A DNA stretch of 64,000 nt, taken from the NCBI GenBank assembly GCA_023424395.1, contig JAFADY010000037.1:11404-75403 (forward strand). Direction: 5' to 3'. Position 1 is the first letter of the stretch; every line of letters starts with the position of its first letter. The DNA comes from Bacteroidota bacterium. GTDB lineage: Bacteria; Bacteroidota; Bacteroidia; Bacteroidales; Dysgonomonadaceae. Under the pieces are notes generated by a model. The model saw only the letters and a list, made by a program, of their open reading frames with translations, ran no database searches and was not told the origin of the DNA. This document shows positions 27,891 through 35,776 of this stretch, piece after piece. Made by a program: the position numbers and the translations under genes.

Positions 27891-27919
27891 CTTTGTCAAA
27901 GTTCAGAACTTTGACAAAG
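27891..27919. repeat. Second copy of the CTTTGTCAAAG palindrome
   Basis: Arms CTTTGTCAAAGTT and AACTTTGACAAAG around CAG. It differs from the copy at 19408-19436 only in the centre. Confidence 0.8.
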
Positions 27920-27942
27920 GTTTCCGACGCTCGTTCGTCATT

Positions 27943-28080
27943 TCAAAGAACCATCGGCATTTGCCAGGTTATCCAATTCCTCAGCCCACTTCCGCCAGTG
28001 GTCGGACAAGTAGAGCGGTCTTACGGGTGGAAAAAATACCCCGCCGCTGCGGGATAATTGTTATTTTATCCCAGTTGAAG
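27943..28080 (-). pseudogene. Possible gene remnant, C-terminal fragment
   Basis: On the minus strand an open frame without its own start reads ...PPVRPLYLSDHWRKWAEELDNLANAD... and ends in TGA at 27943-27945. The composition looks coding but the upstream end is disrupted. No family recognised. Apart from this, the 316-bp gap between the M16 gene and 28144 holds only the terminator and the palindrome at 27891. Confidence 0.35.
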
Positions 28081-28143
28081 ACTGCTGTTTTTTTGGACAC
28101 AAGCTGAAGTTCGCCTCAATGATTATCTCAACTACGGGAAACT

Positions 28144-28688
28144 TCACTTTAAAAAGTTATGCATGAAAGTATTAGTACTACCTGGCTTAGGACTAAATTT
28201 TCGGAAATGATATTCATGATTACCATCTTGAGGAATATCAGTTTCAACTCCATTTACAAACTTAAATATTCTTGTAATTATAAAAGTAGTGTCATTAATA
28301 ATTTTTCCCTCTGAAGTAATAGTTATATATGGCGGTTCGGAAGCATTCCATTTTTCGAATTTAATTATATTTTCTTTTACATTGAAAACGCCCCACCATA
28401 CATAACATTTTTATATCCCTGTTTTTTTACATAAGAGTCATTTATATAATCATCCAATTCCACAAGACTTAAATGATTCCCTCCAGGAAATAATGCAGTT
28501 CCGTCTCTGTAAAAAAATATTGGCCTAAAATATGTATTATCAATGAATTGGTAATAATAACCATCCAATCGTAAATTATTTCCAATATAATCATGTTTTG
28601 ACAAATGCAATTTTTCTGAATTTGATATAAGTGCTTTCCTACAACTATTAAATAAACCCATAATTAAAAATAAAATAAAGTATTTCAT
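28144..28688 (-). pseudogene. Lipoprotein gene with a frameshift
   Basis: The first part (28688 down to about 28400) encodes a lipoprotein signal with lipobox FNSC (Cys16) and GNNLRLDGYYYQFIDN...YRDGTALFPGG. It runs into a stop at 28377. The next frame continues without a break from about 28402 as WWGVFNVKENIIKFEKW...DGNHEYHFRKFSPKPGS and ends in TGA at 28144-28146. Restoring one base near 28400 gives one protein of about 180 residues with a sensible C-terminus. Either a real one-base deletion or a sequencing error. Family not recognised. Confidence 0.7.
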
Positions 28689-28698
28689 ATTTTTTAAT

Positions 28699-28890
28699 TT
28701 AATAAACTACTATAATATTGTTTGTTAACCGATTAGAGATTTCGATATAATAATCACTATCTTCATACAAATATAAGTAACACTCAATATCCTCACTTAT
28801 ATTTAAATTGTATTGTTTACAATTATTCTTACCTAAACATACTGTCGGTAATATGTACAGAATAAATAACACTAAAACATATCTCTTCAT
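28699..28890 (-). CDS. Small predicted secreted protein, unknown
   Basis: 63 residues with a signal peptide-like start (MKRYVLVLFILYILPTVCLG) and a short Tyr-rich remainder. It lies 10 bp upstream of the frameshifted lipoprotein gene in the same direction. AT-rich. It may be a truncated gene rather than a complete one. Confidence 0.4.
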   Translation of the reverse strand: MKRYVLVLFILYILPTVCLGKNNCKQYNLNISEDIECYLYLYEDSDYYIEISNRLTNNIIVVY

Positions 28891-28900
28891 TTCTTTTAAA

Positions 28901-29030
28901 ATTTAAAAATAGATGGAATTTCAAACGACTTCGGATACGGTCCCCACATAGGAATTCCTATCGTGTGGCTCTTAAACATCACTCATTTCTTACAACACGC
29001 GAAAAGATTGGCAGGAGCAGGAATCCCTTA
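28901..29030 (+). pseudogene. Possible gene remnant on the plus strand
   Basis: A short open frame without start reads GYGPHIGIPIVWLLN...FLQHAKRLAGAGIP and then stops. It looks like the tail of a lost gene. No family recognised. Confidence 0.25.
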
Positions 29031-29098
29031 AGAAATCCAACTCCCAACTCCCAACTCCCAACTCCCAACTCCCAATTCCCAAATCCTAAATCCTAATG
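29029..29098. repeat. 7-bp-period repeat (CAACTCC units)
   Basis: At least five near-perfect copies of CAACTCC, followed by AATTCCC/AAATCCT units. The tract ends at the stop codon of the transporter gene. Confidence 0.85.
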
Positions 29099-30340
29099 CA
29101 CCACCTTTAATTTTTCTTCCGGCACATGTTTGTATTTAAAGAAAACCGCGAAGAATATGGCCACTACCAACGCGTAAGCGGCAAAAACGTACCACGAATT
29201 AGGCCAACCTATCATATCCACTACCTTGCCTGCGGCATACGATCCGACAAACGCGCCGAAACCGTTGGTCATGATCATAAACACGCCTTGCGCGCTGGAT
29301 CGGATGGCTTTATCGGTTTCTTTTTCCACGAAAAGCGCGCCCGATATATTGAAAAAATCGAACGCCACGCCATACACCAGCATGGAGAGGATAAGCATCC
29401 ACACGCCGTCGCCCGGGTCGCCCGCGCCCAACAGGGCGAAACGTATCACCCACGCCACCATACTGATGAGCATCACGGTTTTGATGCCGTATCGTTTTAA
29501 GAAAAACGGAATGAGCAGAATACAAAGTGTTTCGGACATTTGAGAAAGAGAGATAAGGATATTGGCATTTTCTACGCCAAAGGTGCCTGCGTATTGCGGC
29601 ATATTGCCGAAGTGATTGGTTAAATAATCGTTGGCAAAAGCGTTGGTTATTTGCAACGCAACGCCCAATAACATGGAAAAAATAAAAAAGACAGCCATTT
29701 TACGCTCTTTAAAAAGGGCAAAAGCGCGTAATCCCATTTTATCGATAAACGAAGTTTTATCGGCAGCACGGTTTACCGGACAATGGGGTAAGGTGAAAGC
29801 ATATATCCCCAAAATTAAAGAGAGAAACGCGGAAAAATAAAGTTGATAGGAGGTTTTGGAAAATTGCAGCCCTTCAATGCGCAGCAAATCCACCGCGATC
29901 ATGGATGCGATGAAACCTACGGTTCCCCACACCCGGATGGGCGGGAAAGATTTTACCGTATCGTATCCCTTCATGGATAATGAGGTAAATGCAACGGAAT
30001 TAGACAAAGCAATGGTGGGCATGTAAAACATAACAGCCAATAGCACATAAGTGTACAATGTTGCATACTCTGTTTGCGGCGCGGCGAGAAACAAAAATAA
30101 TCCGCCCAGCAAATGGCAGATACCTAACAGCCTTTGCGCCGGTATCCACTTATCGGCAATGACGCCCATGATGCCGGGCATAAAAAGCGATGCTATGCCC
30201 ATGGTTGCGAAGAAACTTCCGATTTGCACTCCCGAAAACCGGAGTCCGCCGCCTAAATAAGCGCCCAACGAAATAAGCCATGCTCCCCAAATGGCATATT
30301 GGAGAAAATTCATGACGATTAACCTGATCTTGATGTTCAT
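29093..30340 (-). CDS. Nucleoside permease, NupG-like MFS transporter
   Basis: 415 residues with twelve membrane segments. The N-terminus MNIKIRLIVMNFLQYAIWGAWLISLGAYL is the hallmark of the nucleoside:H+ symporter (NupG/YegT) family. It should import nucleosides across the inner membrane and could supply the phosphorylase at 24094. Single gene flanked by 7-bp-period repeats on both sides. Confidence 0.9.
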   Translation of the reverse strand: MNIKIRLIVMNFLQYAIWGAWLISLGAYLGGGLRFSGVQIGSFFATMGIASLFMPGIMGVIADKWIPAQRLLGICHLLGGLFLFLAAPQTEYATLYTYVLLAVMFYMPTIALSNSVAFTSLSMKGYDTVKSFPPIRVWGTVGFIASMIAVDLLRIEGLQFSKTSYQLYFSAFLSLILGIYAFTLPHCPVNRAADKTSFIDKMGLRAFALFKERKMAVFFIFSMLLGVALQITNAFANDYLTNHFGNMPQYAGTFGVENANILISLSQMSETLCILLIPFFLKRYGIKTVMLISMVAWVIRFALLGAGDPGDGVWMLILSMLVYGVAFDFFNISGALFVEKETDKAIRSSAQGVFMIMTNGFGAFVGSYAAGKVVDMIGWPNSWYVFAAYALVVAIFFAVFFKYKHVPEEKLKVVH

Positions 30341-30355
30341 TTTTTTAGATTTATA

Positions 30356-30418
30356 TGTGTTATGAGTTATGGGGTATGAGTTATGAGTTATGAGTTATGG
30401 GGTATGGGTTATGAGTTA
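30356..30418. repeat. 7-bp-period repeat (GAGTTAT / GGGGTAT units)
   Basis: About eight 7-bp units mixing GAGTTAT, GGGGTAT and GGGTTAT, in the gap between the transporter start and the EnvC-like gene end. Confidence 0.85.
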
Positions 30419-30429
30419 AAGTCTTAAAA

Positions 30430-31839
30430 TTACCGTCTAAGCCACGGCGTAGGGTTTAATTTCGCGGTTTTTTGCCACAATTGAAAGTGCATTTTTGCAA
30501 TGCCTGTATCGGGGTCGGTGTAAATTCTTCCGATAGACTGCCCGGTTTTTACTTTGTCGCCTTGTTTTACGTAAAGGTCGTATATATTCGCGTAAAAAGT
30601 ATAATAATCGCCGTGTCGCACAATTACGCAGGTATTCGATCCGGGAAAAGAGAAAACCTTGGAAACTTCGCCATCGAAAACCGACCTGATGTCGGCATTC
30701 CTTTGCGCTTGAATATCGATGCCGTTGCTGTTGGTAGAGATATTCCAATCGCTGTGTTTATTGATTCCGAAATTGGTAACAATGGAAGACGCTCCGGTAA
30801 CGGGCATGGGCAATTTGCCTTTGTTGGCCGAGAAATTCTTAGAGAGGTTGAATGATTCACTCGATGCGGTTGATGCAGCGGTTTCGATTTTCGGTTCCGC
30901 GGTTTTTGGCGCTGTCCTTGGCTCTACCCGCGCAATTTCTTCTTCTCTTTTCTCGGGAGCGGTTTCTTTTTTCGCGGTTTCTCTTTTAGCAGTTTCGGTA
31001 CGTTTCCGACGCGCTTCTTCTTCGCGGCGTGCAATCGCGGCTGCCTCTTCGGCTTTTCTGCGCCTTTCCGCTTCCGCCGCAAGGCGGCGAGCTTCGGCCT
31101 CTCGCTCCTGACGGGCGACTTCTTCGGCAATGAGTTTCTCTATCTGGGCATCGAGACGTCGGGCTTGCTGTTGTTTATCCTGAAGCGTTTTCTGTAACTC
31201 CTGTTGCTTTCCGCGGGCTTCGGCCATTTCGGTTTGTCGGGTGCTTTCTTCTTGTTGCAACTTTTTTTGTTCCGCTTCTACAGCTAAAAGGGTTTTTTGT
31301 TTTTCGCTTTTCGACTTTTGTAGCGCTTCTTTTTTAACCGATAATTCCGCGTTTTTTATCTTTATCTCTTCGGCTTGGTTTTTTCGCCATTTGGAATAAT
31401 CTTTCAGGTATTGCATCCGTCTTAACGATTCGCCCAAAGATTTTCCGGAAAGAATAAAGAACAGATTGTTTTGTCCCTGCCGGTTCAATTGCATGGTTTT
31501 TATGGCGTTGGCGTATCTTTCTTGCTTTTGTTTCAGGTCTTTATTGAGGCGTTGTATTTCTTCTTCCAATTGCGATTGCTGTCTTTCCAACGCGGTAATT
31601 TCCTGACGTTGCAGAGAGATCATCTCTTTACGCGACGCTATTTGTTTGTTGATGAGATTGATACGCTCAAGTATAGTTGTGGTGTGCTTTTTGACATCCA
31701 GAAAGAGCTTATTGGTATTTCTGATCTCTTCTTGAAGCGCTTGCTGTTGTCTCTGCAAATTATCTATCTGTTTGGTTTGCGAGCGAACGGACAAGAAAAC
31801 CGACAAAAAAAGAAATATGTACAGAATCTTTTGCATCAA
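30430..31839 (-). CDS. EnvC-like murein hydrolase activator (degenerate LytM)
   Basis: 469 residues. Signal peptide at about 1-20, a long coiled coil (about 25-245) rich in Gln/Glu/Lys, an Ala/Arg/Glu-rich linker, and a C-terminal LytM (M23) domain at about 345-469. The usual zinc ligands are partly lost: the first motif reads NGIDI instead of HxGxD with His, and the HxH motif reads ANIYD...MHFQL. This resembles EnvC/NlpD, which do not cut murein but activate amidases during division. Last gene of the operon dut-TPR-DUF4292-envC. It overlaps the previous gene by 4 bp. Confidence 0.88.
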   Translation of the reverse strand: MMQKILYIFLFLSVFLSVRSQTKQIDNLQRQQQALQEEIRNTNKLFLDVKKHTTTILERINLINKQIASRKEMISLQRQEITALERQQSQLEEEIQRLNKDLKQKQERYANAIKTMQLNRQGQNNLFFILSGKSLGESLRRMQYLKDYSKWRKNQAEEIKIKNAELSVKKEALQKSKSEKQKTLLAVEAEQKKLQQEESTRQTEMAEARGKQQELQKTLQDKQQQARRLDAQIEKLIAEEVARQEREAEARRLAAEAERRRKAEEAAAIARREEEARRKRTETAKRETAKKETAPEKREEEIARVEPRTAPKTAEPKIETAASTASSESFNLSKNFSANKGKLPMPVTGASSIVTNFGINKHSDWNISTNSNGIDIQAQRNADIRSVFDGEVSKVFSFPGSNTCVIVRHGDYYTFYANIYDLYVKQGDKVKTGQSIGRIYTDPDTGIAKMHFQLWQKTAKLNPTPWLRR

Positions 31840-32684
31840 TTGGCGGTTAAGATTTTTAATATATCCGCAACAGATGCTTTTGTATAGCCGCTCGGAACAG
31901 CTATACCGAGCTGGAAGTTCTCATCCGCCTGAATATCCGAAAAATTAAAACCGATATTTAATTTCCTGCGGGGAGATTCTACGTTCACGTCCATTCGCGA
32001 GGGATAAGTTTGATGGCCAACCACCGCAAAATCGGCATATTGCCATTGCAATGAATATTTTTTTTTCGGCTCCAGCAAATGTGTAAAAGCTACCCTATCG
32101 CTGCCGTCTATGGTAAAAGTATATTCTATGGCGGATTCTCTATCGGTTGCTTTCAGCAAATAATGCATATCCGATGCCTTTTCTATCTGGAAATTTCTGT
32201 AATCGGTATCTTCTACTTGATTTTTACCGGCAACAAAAACGTGATTGGAAAAAAGCGCTTGCAGCGTTTCAAAATCGAAACCAACGGGATAACTTTTCTT
32301 CACATCGTCGATGGCTTCCTGCACATATCGTTTATTCATGCGGTCTAACAAGACCAATGTATCGGGTGTTACGTGCAGCCTGAACATTTCTACGCCAAAT
32401 AAGGGCTGTATAGAAATCTGGATGGCTTTATCTTTCTCTATTTTCAGGTTGGCTTTGGAGCTGAGCGATCTGGTGCCGGTAGCCAAACTCATATTAAATC
32501 GGGACGACAATGTATTGTATCTGAATTCATTGTTGAGTATATCGGTAAAGACTTCCCTGTTTTCCTTTTCCTCAACCGGACTCACCGAATACACAATCTG
32601 TTTTTTGGATTTGCAAGCATGAAAGCCGAAAACTATCGTTCCCGCAAAGAATATAAAGATTATTTTTTTATAAAGTGATTTCAT
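31836..32684 (-). CDS. DUF4292 lipoprotein
   Basis: 282 residues with lipobox FHAC (Cys24). The DUF4292 core covers about 45-260 (FRYNTLSSRFNMSLATGTRSLSSKANLKIEKDKAIQISIQPLFGVEMFRLHVTPDTLVLLDRMNKRYV). It has a LolA/LolB-like beta-sheet look, but its function is not established. It overlaps both neighbours by 4 bp (ATGA), so translation is coupled with the TPR and EnvC-like genes. Confidence 0.88.
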   Translation of the reverse strand: MKSLYKKIIFIFFAGTIVFGFHACKSKKQIVYSVSPVEEKENREVFTDILNNEFRYNTLSSRFNMSLATGTRSLSSKANLKIEKDKAIQISIQPLFGVEMFRLHVTPDTLVLLDRMNKRYVQEAIDDVKKSYPVGFDFETLQALFSNHVFVAGKNQVEDTDYRNFQIEKASDMHYLLKATDRESAIEYTFTIDGSDRVAFTHLLEPKKKYSLQWQYADFAVVGHQTYPSRMDVNVESPRRKLNIGFNFSDIQADENFQLGIAVPSGYTKASVADILKILTAN

Positions 32685-34426
32685 TCTTCAATGTATTGTT
32701 GTTTTGCAATTTTTTCATCCAATGTTTTAGAATCGCTGCCCAATTCTTTGGCTTTTTGCCATTGTTCTACGGCTTTTTCCGTTTCGCCGGTAACGGCAAG
32801 CACATCGCCGTAGTGTTCGTGAATCTCTGCCGAAGGCTGTTTTTCGCTGTGTTGTACGGCATTCTGGATATAGATCTTTGCCATTACATACGCGCCTTGT
32901 TTAAAAAGCACCCAGCCGTAAGTATCCAAATAAGTGGGGTTGGTAGGCTCTGCTTTAATGGTGATGCCGCTCATTTGTTCGGCTTTGGCCAGGTTTTCGT
33001 TTTCCAACGACAGGTAATAACTGTAATTGTTGAGTACGGGCAAATTTTGCGGATTGATCGCCAAAGATTTGTCGTAATTCTCAAAGGCCAATTTCCGGTT
33101 ACCCAGTTGATAATAAAGATCGCCTATTTGTCCGTAAAAATCCGCTTCAACCAACGGGCTGAGCATGGTGGATTTCTCCAAACCTTCCCGGAAGATTTTC
33201 AATGCTTCTTCATATTTTCCTTGCTGGTATTTAGCGCCTCCGTAATAAAAATAAAACTGCGGCGCTTCGGGAATATTTTTCAGGGCATCGCCGGTAATTT
33301 CTATAACTTTATTTAGACTGTCGGGTAACGCAATGCGAAGCATTTGCTCATACCCGATTGGGTTTGTAGGGTTGGCTTTGGTGTAAATATCGAACTGTTC
33401 CAAGGCTGCATCTTTATCGTTTTGCAGAAGCAGGATATTGCCGAAAAGCAAGTTAAGTTCGGTGTTATTCGGGTACTGCTCGAAGAGCGTTTGGAACAGC
33501 GGATTTGCTACTTTTGTATCTTGTTGGTTTTGCTGAAGTATGCCGATATATCGGGAAAGAAGTTGCATTTTCATTTCAACTTCCATTTTCGAGTTCAGGA
33601 TGGCTTTGGTCAGTTCCGCTTCGGCGGCTTGTTTATTTCCGGTTTTTTCGTAATAATTCACCATCGACAAAATCAGCGGCGGATATTCGGAATCCAAGGC
33701 GCGAGCCTTATTATAGAAATTAAGGGCCTTTTTAGGCTGATCGTCTTGCAGATACAGGTCGCCCATTAAAATTAAGTATCTCGGATCGGTGGGATTCTTG
33801 TCGATAATTTGCTGCACTTCTTCAAAAGCACGATTTTTTTTGCCCATCATGCTGTAAATCTGAAACTTGTTTAGAGTAACGGCATCGTTTAATCCCACAA
33901 TTTCTTCGAGCCTATCCAGGGTATTAACCGCTTTTTCTAACTCTCCGTTACCCGAGTATGCATTTGCCAACTCAAAATAGAGTTCCGATCTATCCGGATA
34001 AACATCCAGCATATTCTCATAAATATCCACCACATCTTGCTTTCTGTCTAATTCCTTACTCAATCCGGCAAGTATCATGTTGTAATAATAATTCTCGGGA
34101 TCGTACTTTACCGATTTTTGAAAAAGGTCCAAAGCAACGGTTTTTTCATCGAGAGAACTGTAATATGCGCCAAGCTCAACCAAAACATTGGCATTGGTTG
34201 AGTCTATTGCGTAGCAATGCTGAAGAAAATCGAAAGCTTCATCGAATTTATTTTGTGTTTTGGCATTCATGGCTTCGTAGAAATAATAATCGAATTTTCT
34301 ACGGTCGGCGTCATCCAATACCAATCCTTTTTCCGTATTTATTTGGGAACAAACGTCTAAGGAAAACACAGAAAATAAAAGGATCAATATGCCGTGAAAA
34401 GCAACGTTTTTTATATTGTAATTCAT
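32681..34426 (-). CDS. Tetratricopeptide-repeat protein
   Basis: 581 residues with a signal peptide (about 1-28) and at least ten TPR units (for example YYNMILAGLSKELDRKQDVVDIYENMLDVYPDRSELYFELANAYSGNGELEKA). This long TPR protein is conserved between dut and DUF4292 in Bacteroidales and probably scaffolds an envelope complex. The partner is unknown. Confidence 0.88.
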   Translation of the reverse strand: MNYNIKNVAFHGILILLFSVFSLDVCSQINTEKGLVLDDADRRKFDYYFYEAMNAKTQNKFDEAFDFLQHCYAIDSTNANVLVELGAYYSSLDEKTVALDLFQKSVKYDPENYYYNMILAGLSKELDRKQDVVDIYENMLDVYPDRSELYFELANAYSGNGELEKAVNTLDRLEEIVGLNDAVTLNKFQIYSMMGKKNRAFEEVQQIIDKNPTDPRYLILMGDLYLQDDQPKKALNFYNKARALDSEYPPLILSMVNYYEKTGNKQAAEAELTKAILNSKMEVEMKMQLLSRYIGILQQNQQDTKVANPLFQTLFEQYPNNTELNLLFGNILLLQNDKDAALEQFDIYTKANPTNPIGYEQMLRIALPDSLNKVIEITGDALKNIPEAPQFYFYYGGAKYQQGKYEEALKIFREGLEKSTMLSPLVEADFYGQIGDLYYQLGNRKLAFENYDKSLAINPQNLPVLNNYSYYLSLENENLAKAEQMSGITIKAEPTNPTYLDTYGWVLFKQGAYVMAKIYIQNAVQHSEKQPSAEIHEHYGDVLAVTGETEKAVEQWQKAKELGSDSKTLDEKIAKQQYIEE

Positions 34427-34442
34427 TCTTTATTTGTGAGAT

Positions 34443-34877
34443 TTATAATTTTCCGGTATGGCCGAAACCGCCCGCGCCTCTTTCCGAATCATCCAATTCA
34501 TCTACTTCATTCCATTGAATATGTGCGTGTTGGGCAATTACCATTTGGCAAATCCTTTCTCCGTCGTTAATGATAAAATCTTCGTTAGAGAGATTGACCA
34601 ATATAACCCTAATCTCACCTCTATAATCGGCATCGATTGTTCCCGGAGAATTTACGATAGAAATTCCGTGTTTAACAGCCAATCCGCTTCGCGGGCGTAT
34701 TTGCGCTTCGTAACCTTCGGGTAGCTGAATATAAATTCCTGTAGGCACAAGCGCTCTTTGCAACGGCATAAGCGTAACGGGCTCATCCAGATCGGCACGC
34801 AAATCCATTCCGGCGGAATAGGGCGTAGCGTATTGCGGCAACTGATGTTTCGATTTGTTTACTATCTTAACTTGCAT
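34443..34877 (-). CDS. dut: dUTP diphosphatase
   Basis: 144 residues with the five trimeric dUTPase motifs: AGMDLRAD, PRSGLAVKHGI, GTIDADYRGEI, RICQMVI and the C-terminal GAGGFGHTGKL. Hydrolyses dUTP to dUMP, keeping uracil out of DNA and feeding thymidylate synthesis. First gene of the dut-TPR-DUF4292-envC operon. Confidence 0.97.
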   Translation of the reverse strand: MQVKIVNKSKHQLPQYATPYSAGMDLRADLDEPVTLMPLQRALVPTGIYIQLPEGYEAQIRPRSGLAVKHGISIVNSPGTIDADYRGEIRVILVNLSNEDFIINDGERICQMVIAQHAHIQWNEVDELDDSERGAGGFGHTGKL

Positions 34878-35032
34878 GTGAGAATTTCAAGATTATAAGA
34901 CGGAAAAATGACTTGTTTGTTTAAATGTGCGAATTTAAACAATTCCAAGCAATTATTGACGAAATTGATATAATTTAAGGAAATTATCGTTGGGATTTTT
35001 TTTGAGAGATTAGATAAAACGCAAAAATTGCA

Positions 35033-35040
35033 TATCTTTG
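35033..35040 (+). promoter_or_regulatory. Putative -7 box TATCTTTG
   Basis: Exact match 7 bp before the ATG at 35048, so the transcript would have almost no leader. The -33 region is not clear. Confidence 0.55.
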
Positions 35041-35047
35041 CGTAACT

Positions 35048-35776
35048 ATGAGCGAACAAGACGACCTTTTAAAAAAATTACGCGAAACTATTACCGAACA
35101 AGGAATTGACTCGTTTCACATCCTCGAAGACCTGGTGCCGATAGAAGAACAAATGGAATATTTTAAGTTTTTCGAAAAGCTAAGGAGAGAAAATGAGCCT
35201 TTTCGGCGGGACGAAGAGGTCGCTGTGCTTTTTTCGCCCGATGAACCGATCGATCGTAAAAAACGAAGTTTATCGTTACTGGCTTCCATCCCCGATGTGA
35301 GCGCCTATCGTTCTATCGAAACTTATCACAGCAGTCCGTTGGAGCCGGAATTATCCAACTGGTCGTCAATGGCTTTGGTAAGCAGCCGCATTATTTTAAG
35401 CTCCGATCTATCGGGACAACAACAAATTTATGTTTCCTCGGGATTGGGCGGACACGATAAAAGGCTGCGTTTTTTTGCTCTTTTCACCACGAATAATCGG
35501 GGATCGTTAACTGATTTGCAGCGCGAAATAGTGGAACGTGAATTTCAATTTCAGTTACAGCAAGCCGAAGTAGAGATCGAGAAATTTGAAATAAAAGACA
35601 ATTATTTTACTATTCTGATGTTGTTTCCCATTGAAAAAGATGTGAGAACGAACCTAAACGCCGCCGTGAACGAGTGTAATCAATACGGCAATTTTTTAGA
35701 CCCACGATTCCTTTTCACCAATGTGAAGATATTAAGTGAAAGCGAAATAGAAAACTTACTGACGAAGAAAAATTAG
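35048..35776 (+). CDS. Conserved hypothetical protein
   Basis: 242 residues, soluble, no signal peptide and no membrane segment. The first 60 residues are charged helices. Later parts look alpha/beta (SSMALVSSRIILSSDLSGQQQIYVSS, IEKFEIKDNYFTILMLFP). No known domain recognised. It ends convergently with the methyltransferase gene so that the two stop codons overlap in the four bases TTAG at 35773-35776. Confidence 0.7.
   Translation: MSEQDDLLKKLRETITEQGIDSFHILEDLVPIEEQMEYFKFFEKLRRENEPFRRDEEVAVLFSPDEPIDRKKRSLSLLASIPDVSAYRSIETYHSSPLEPELSNWSSMALVSSRIILSSDLSGQQQIYVSSGLGGHDKRLRFFALFTTNNRGSLTDLQREIVEREFQFQLQQAEVEIEKFEIKDNYFTILMLFPIEKDVRTNLNAAVNECNQYGNFLDPRFLFTNVKILSESEIENLLTKKN

Noticed and set aside
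27872..28057. Plus-strand 61-codon frame after the M16 gene
   Set aside because: It begins in the terminator and crosses the palindrome. The minus strand looks more like coding sequence there.
29126..29543. Two plus-strand frames antisense to the nupG-like gene
   Set aside because: Both are shadows of a clear 12-helix transporter.
30430..30800. Active M23 endopeptidase
   Set aside because: Two of the usual zinc histidines are replaced, so an activator role is more likely.
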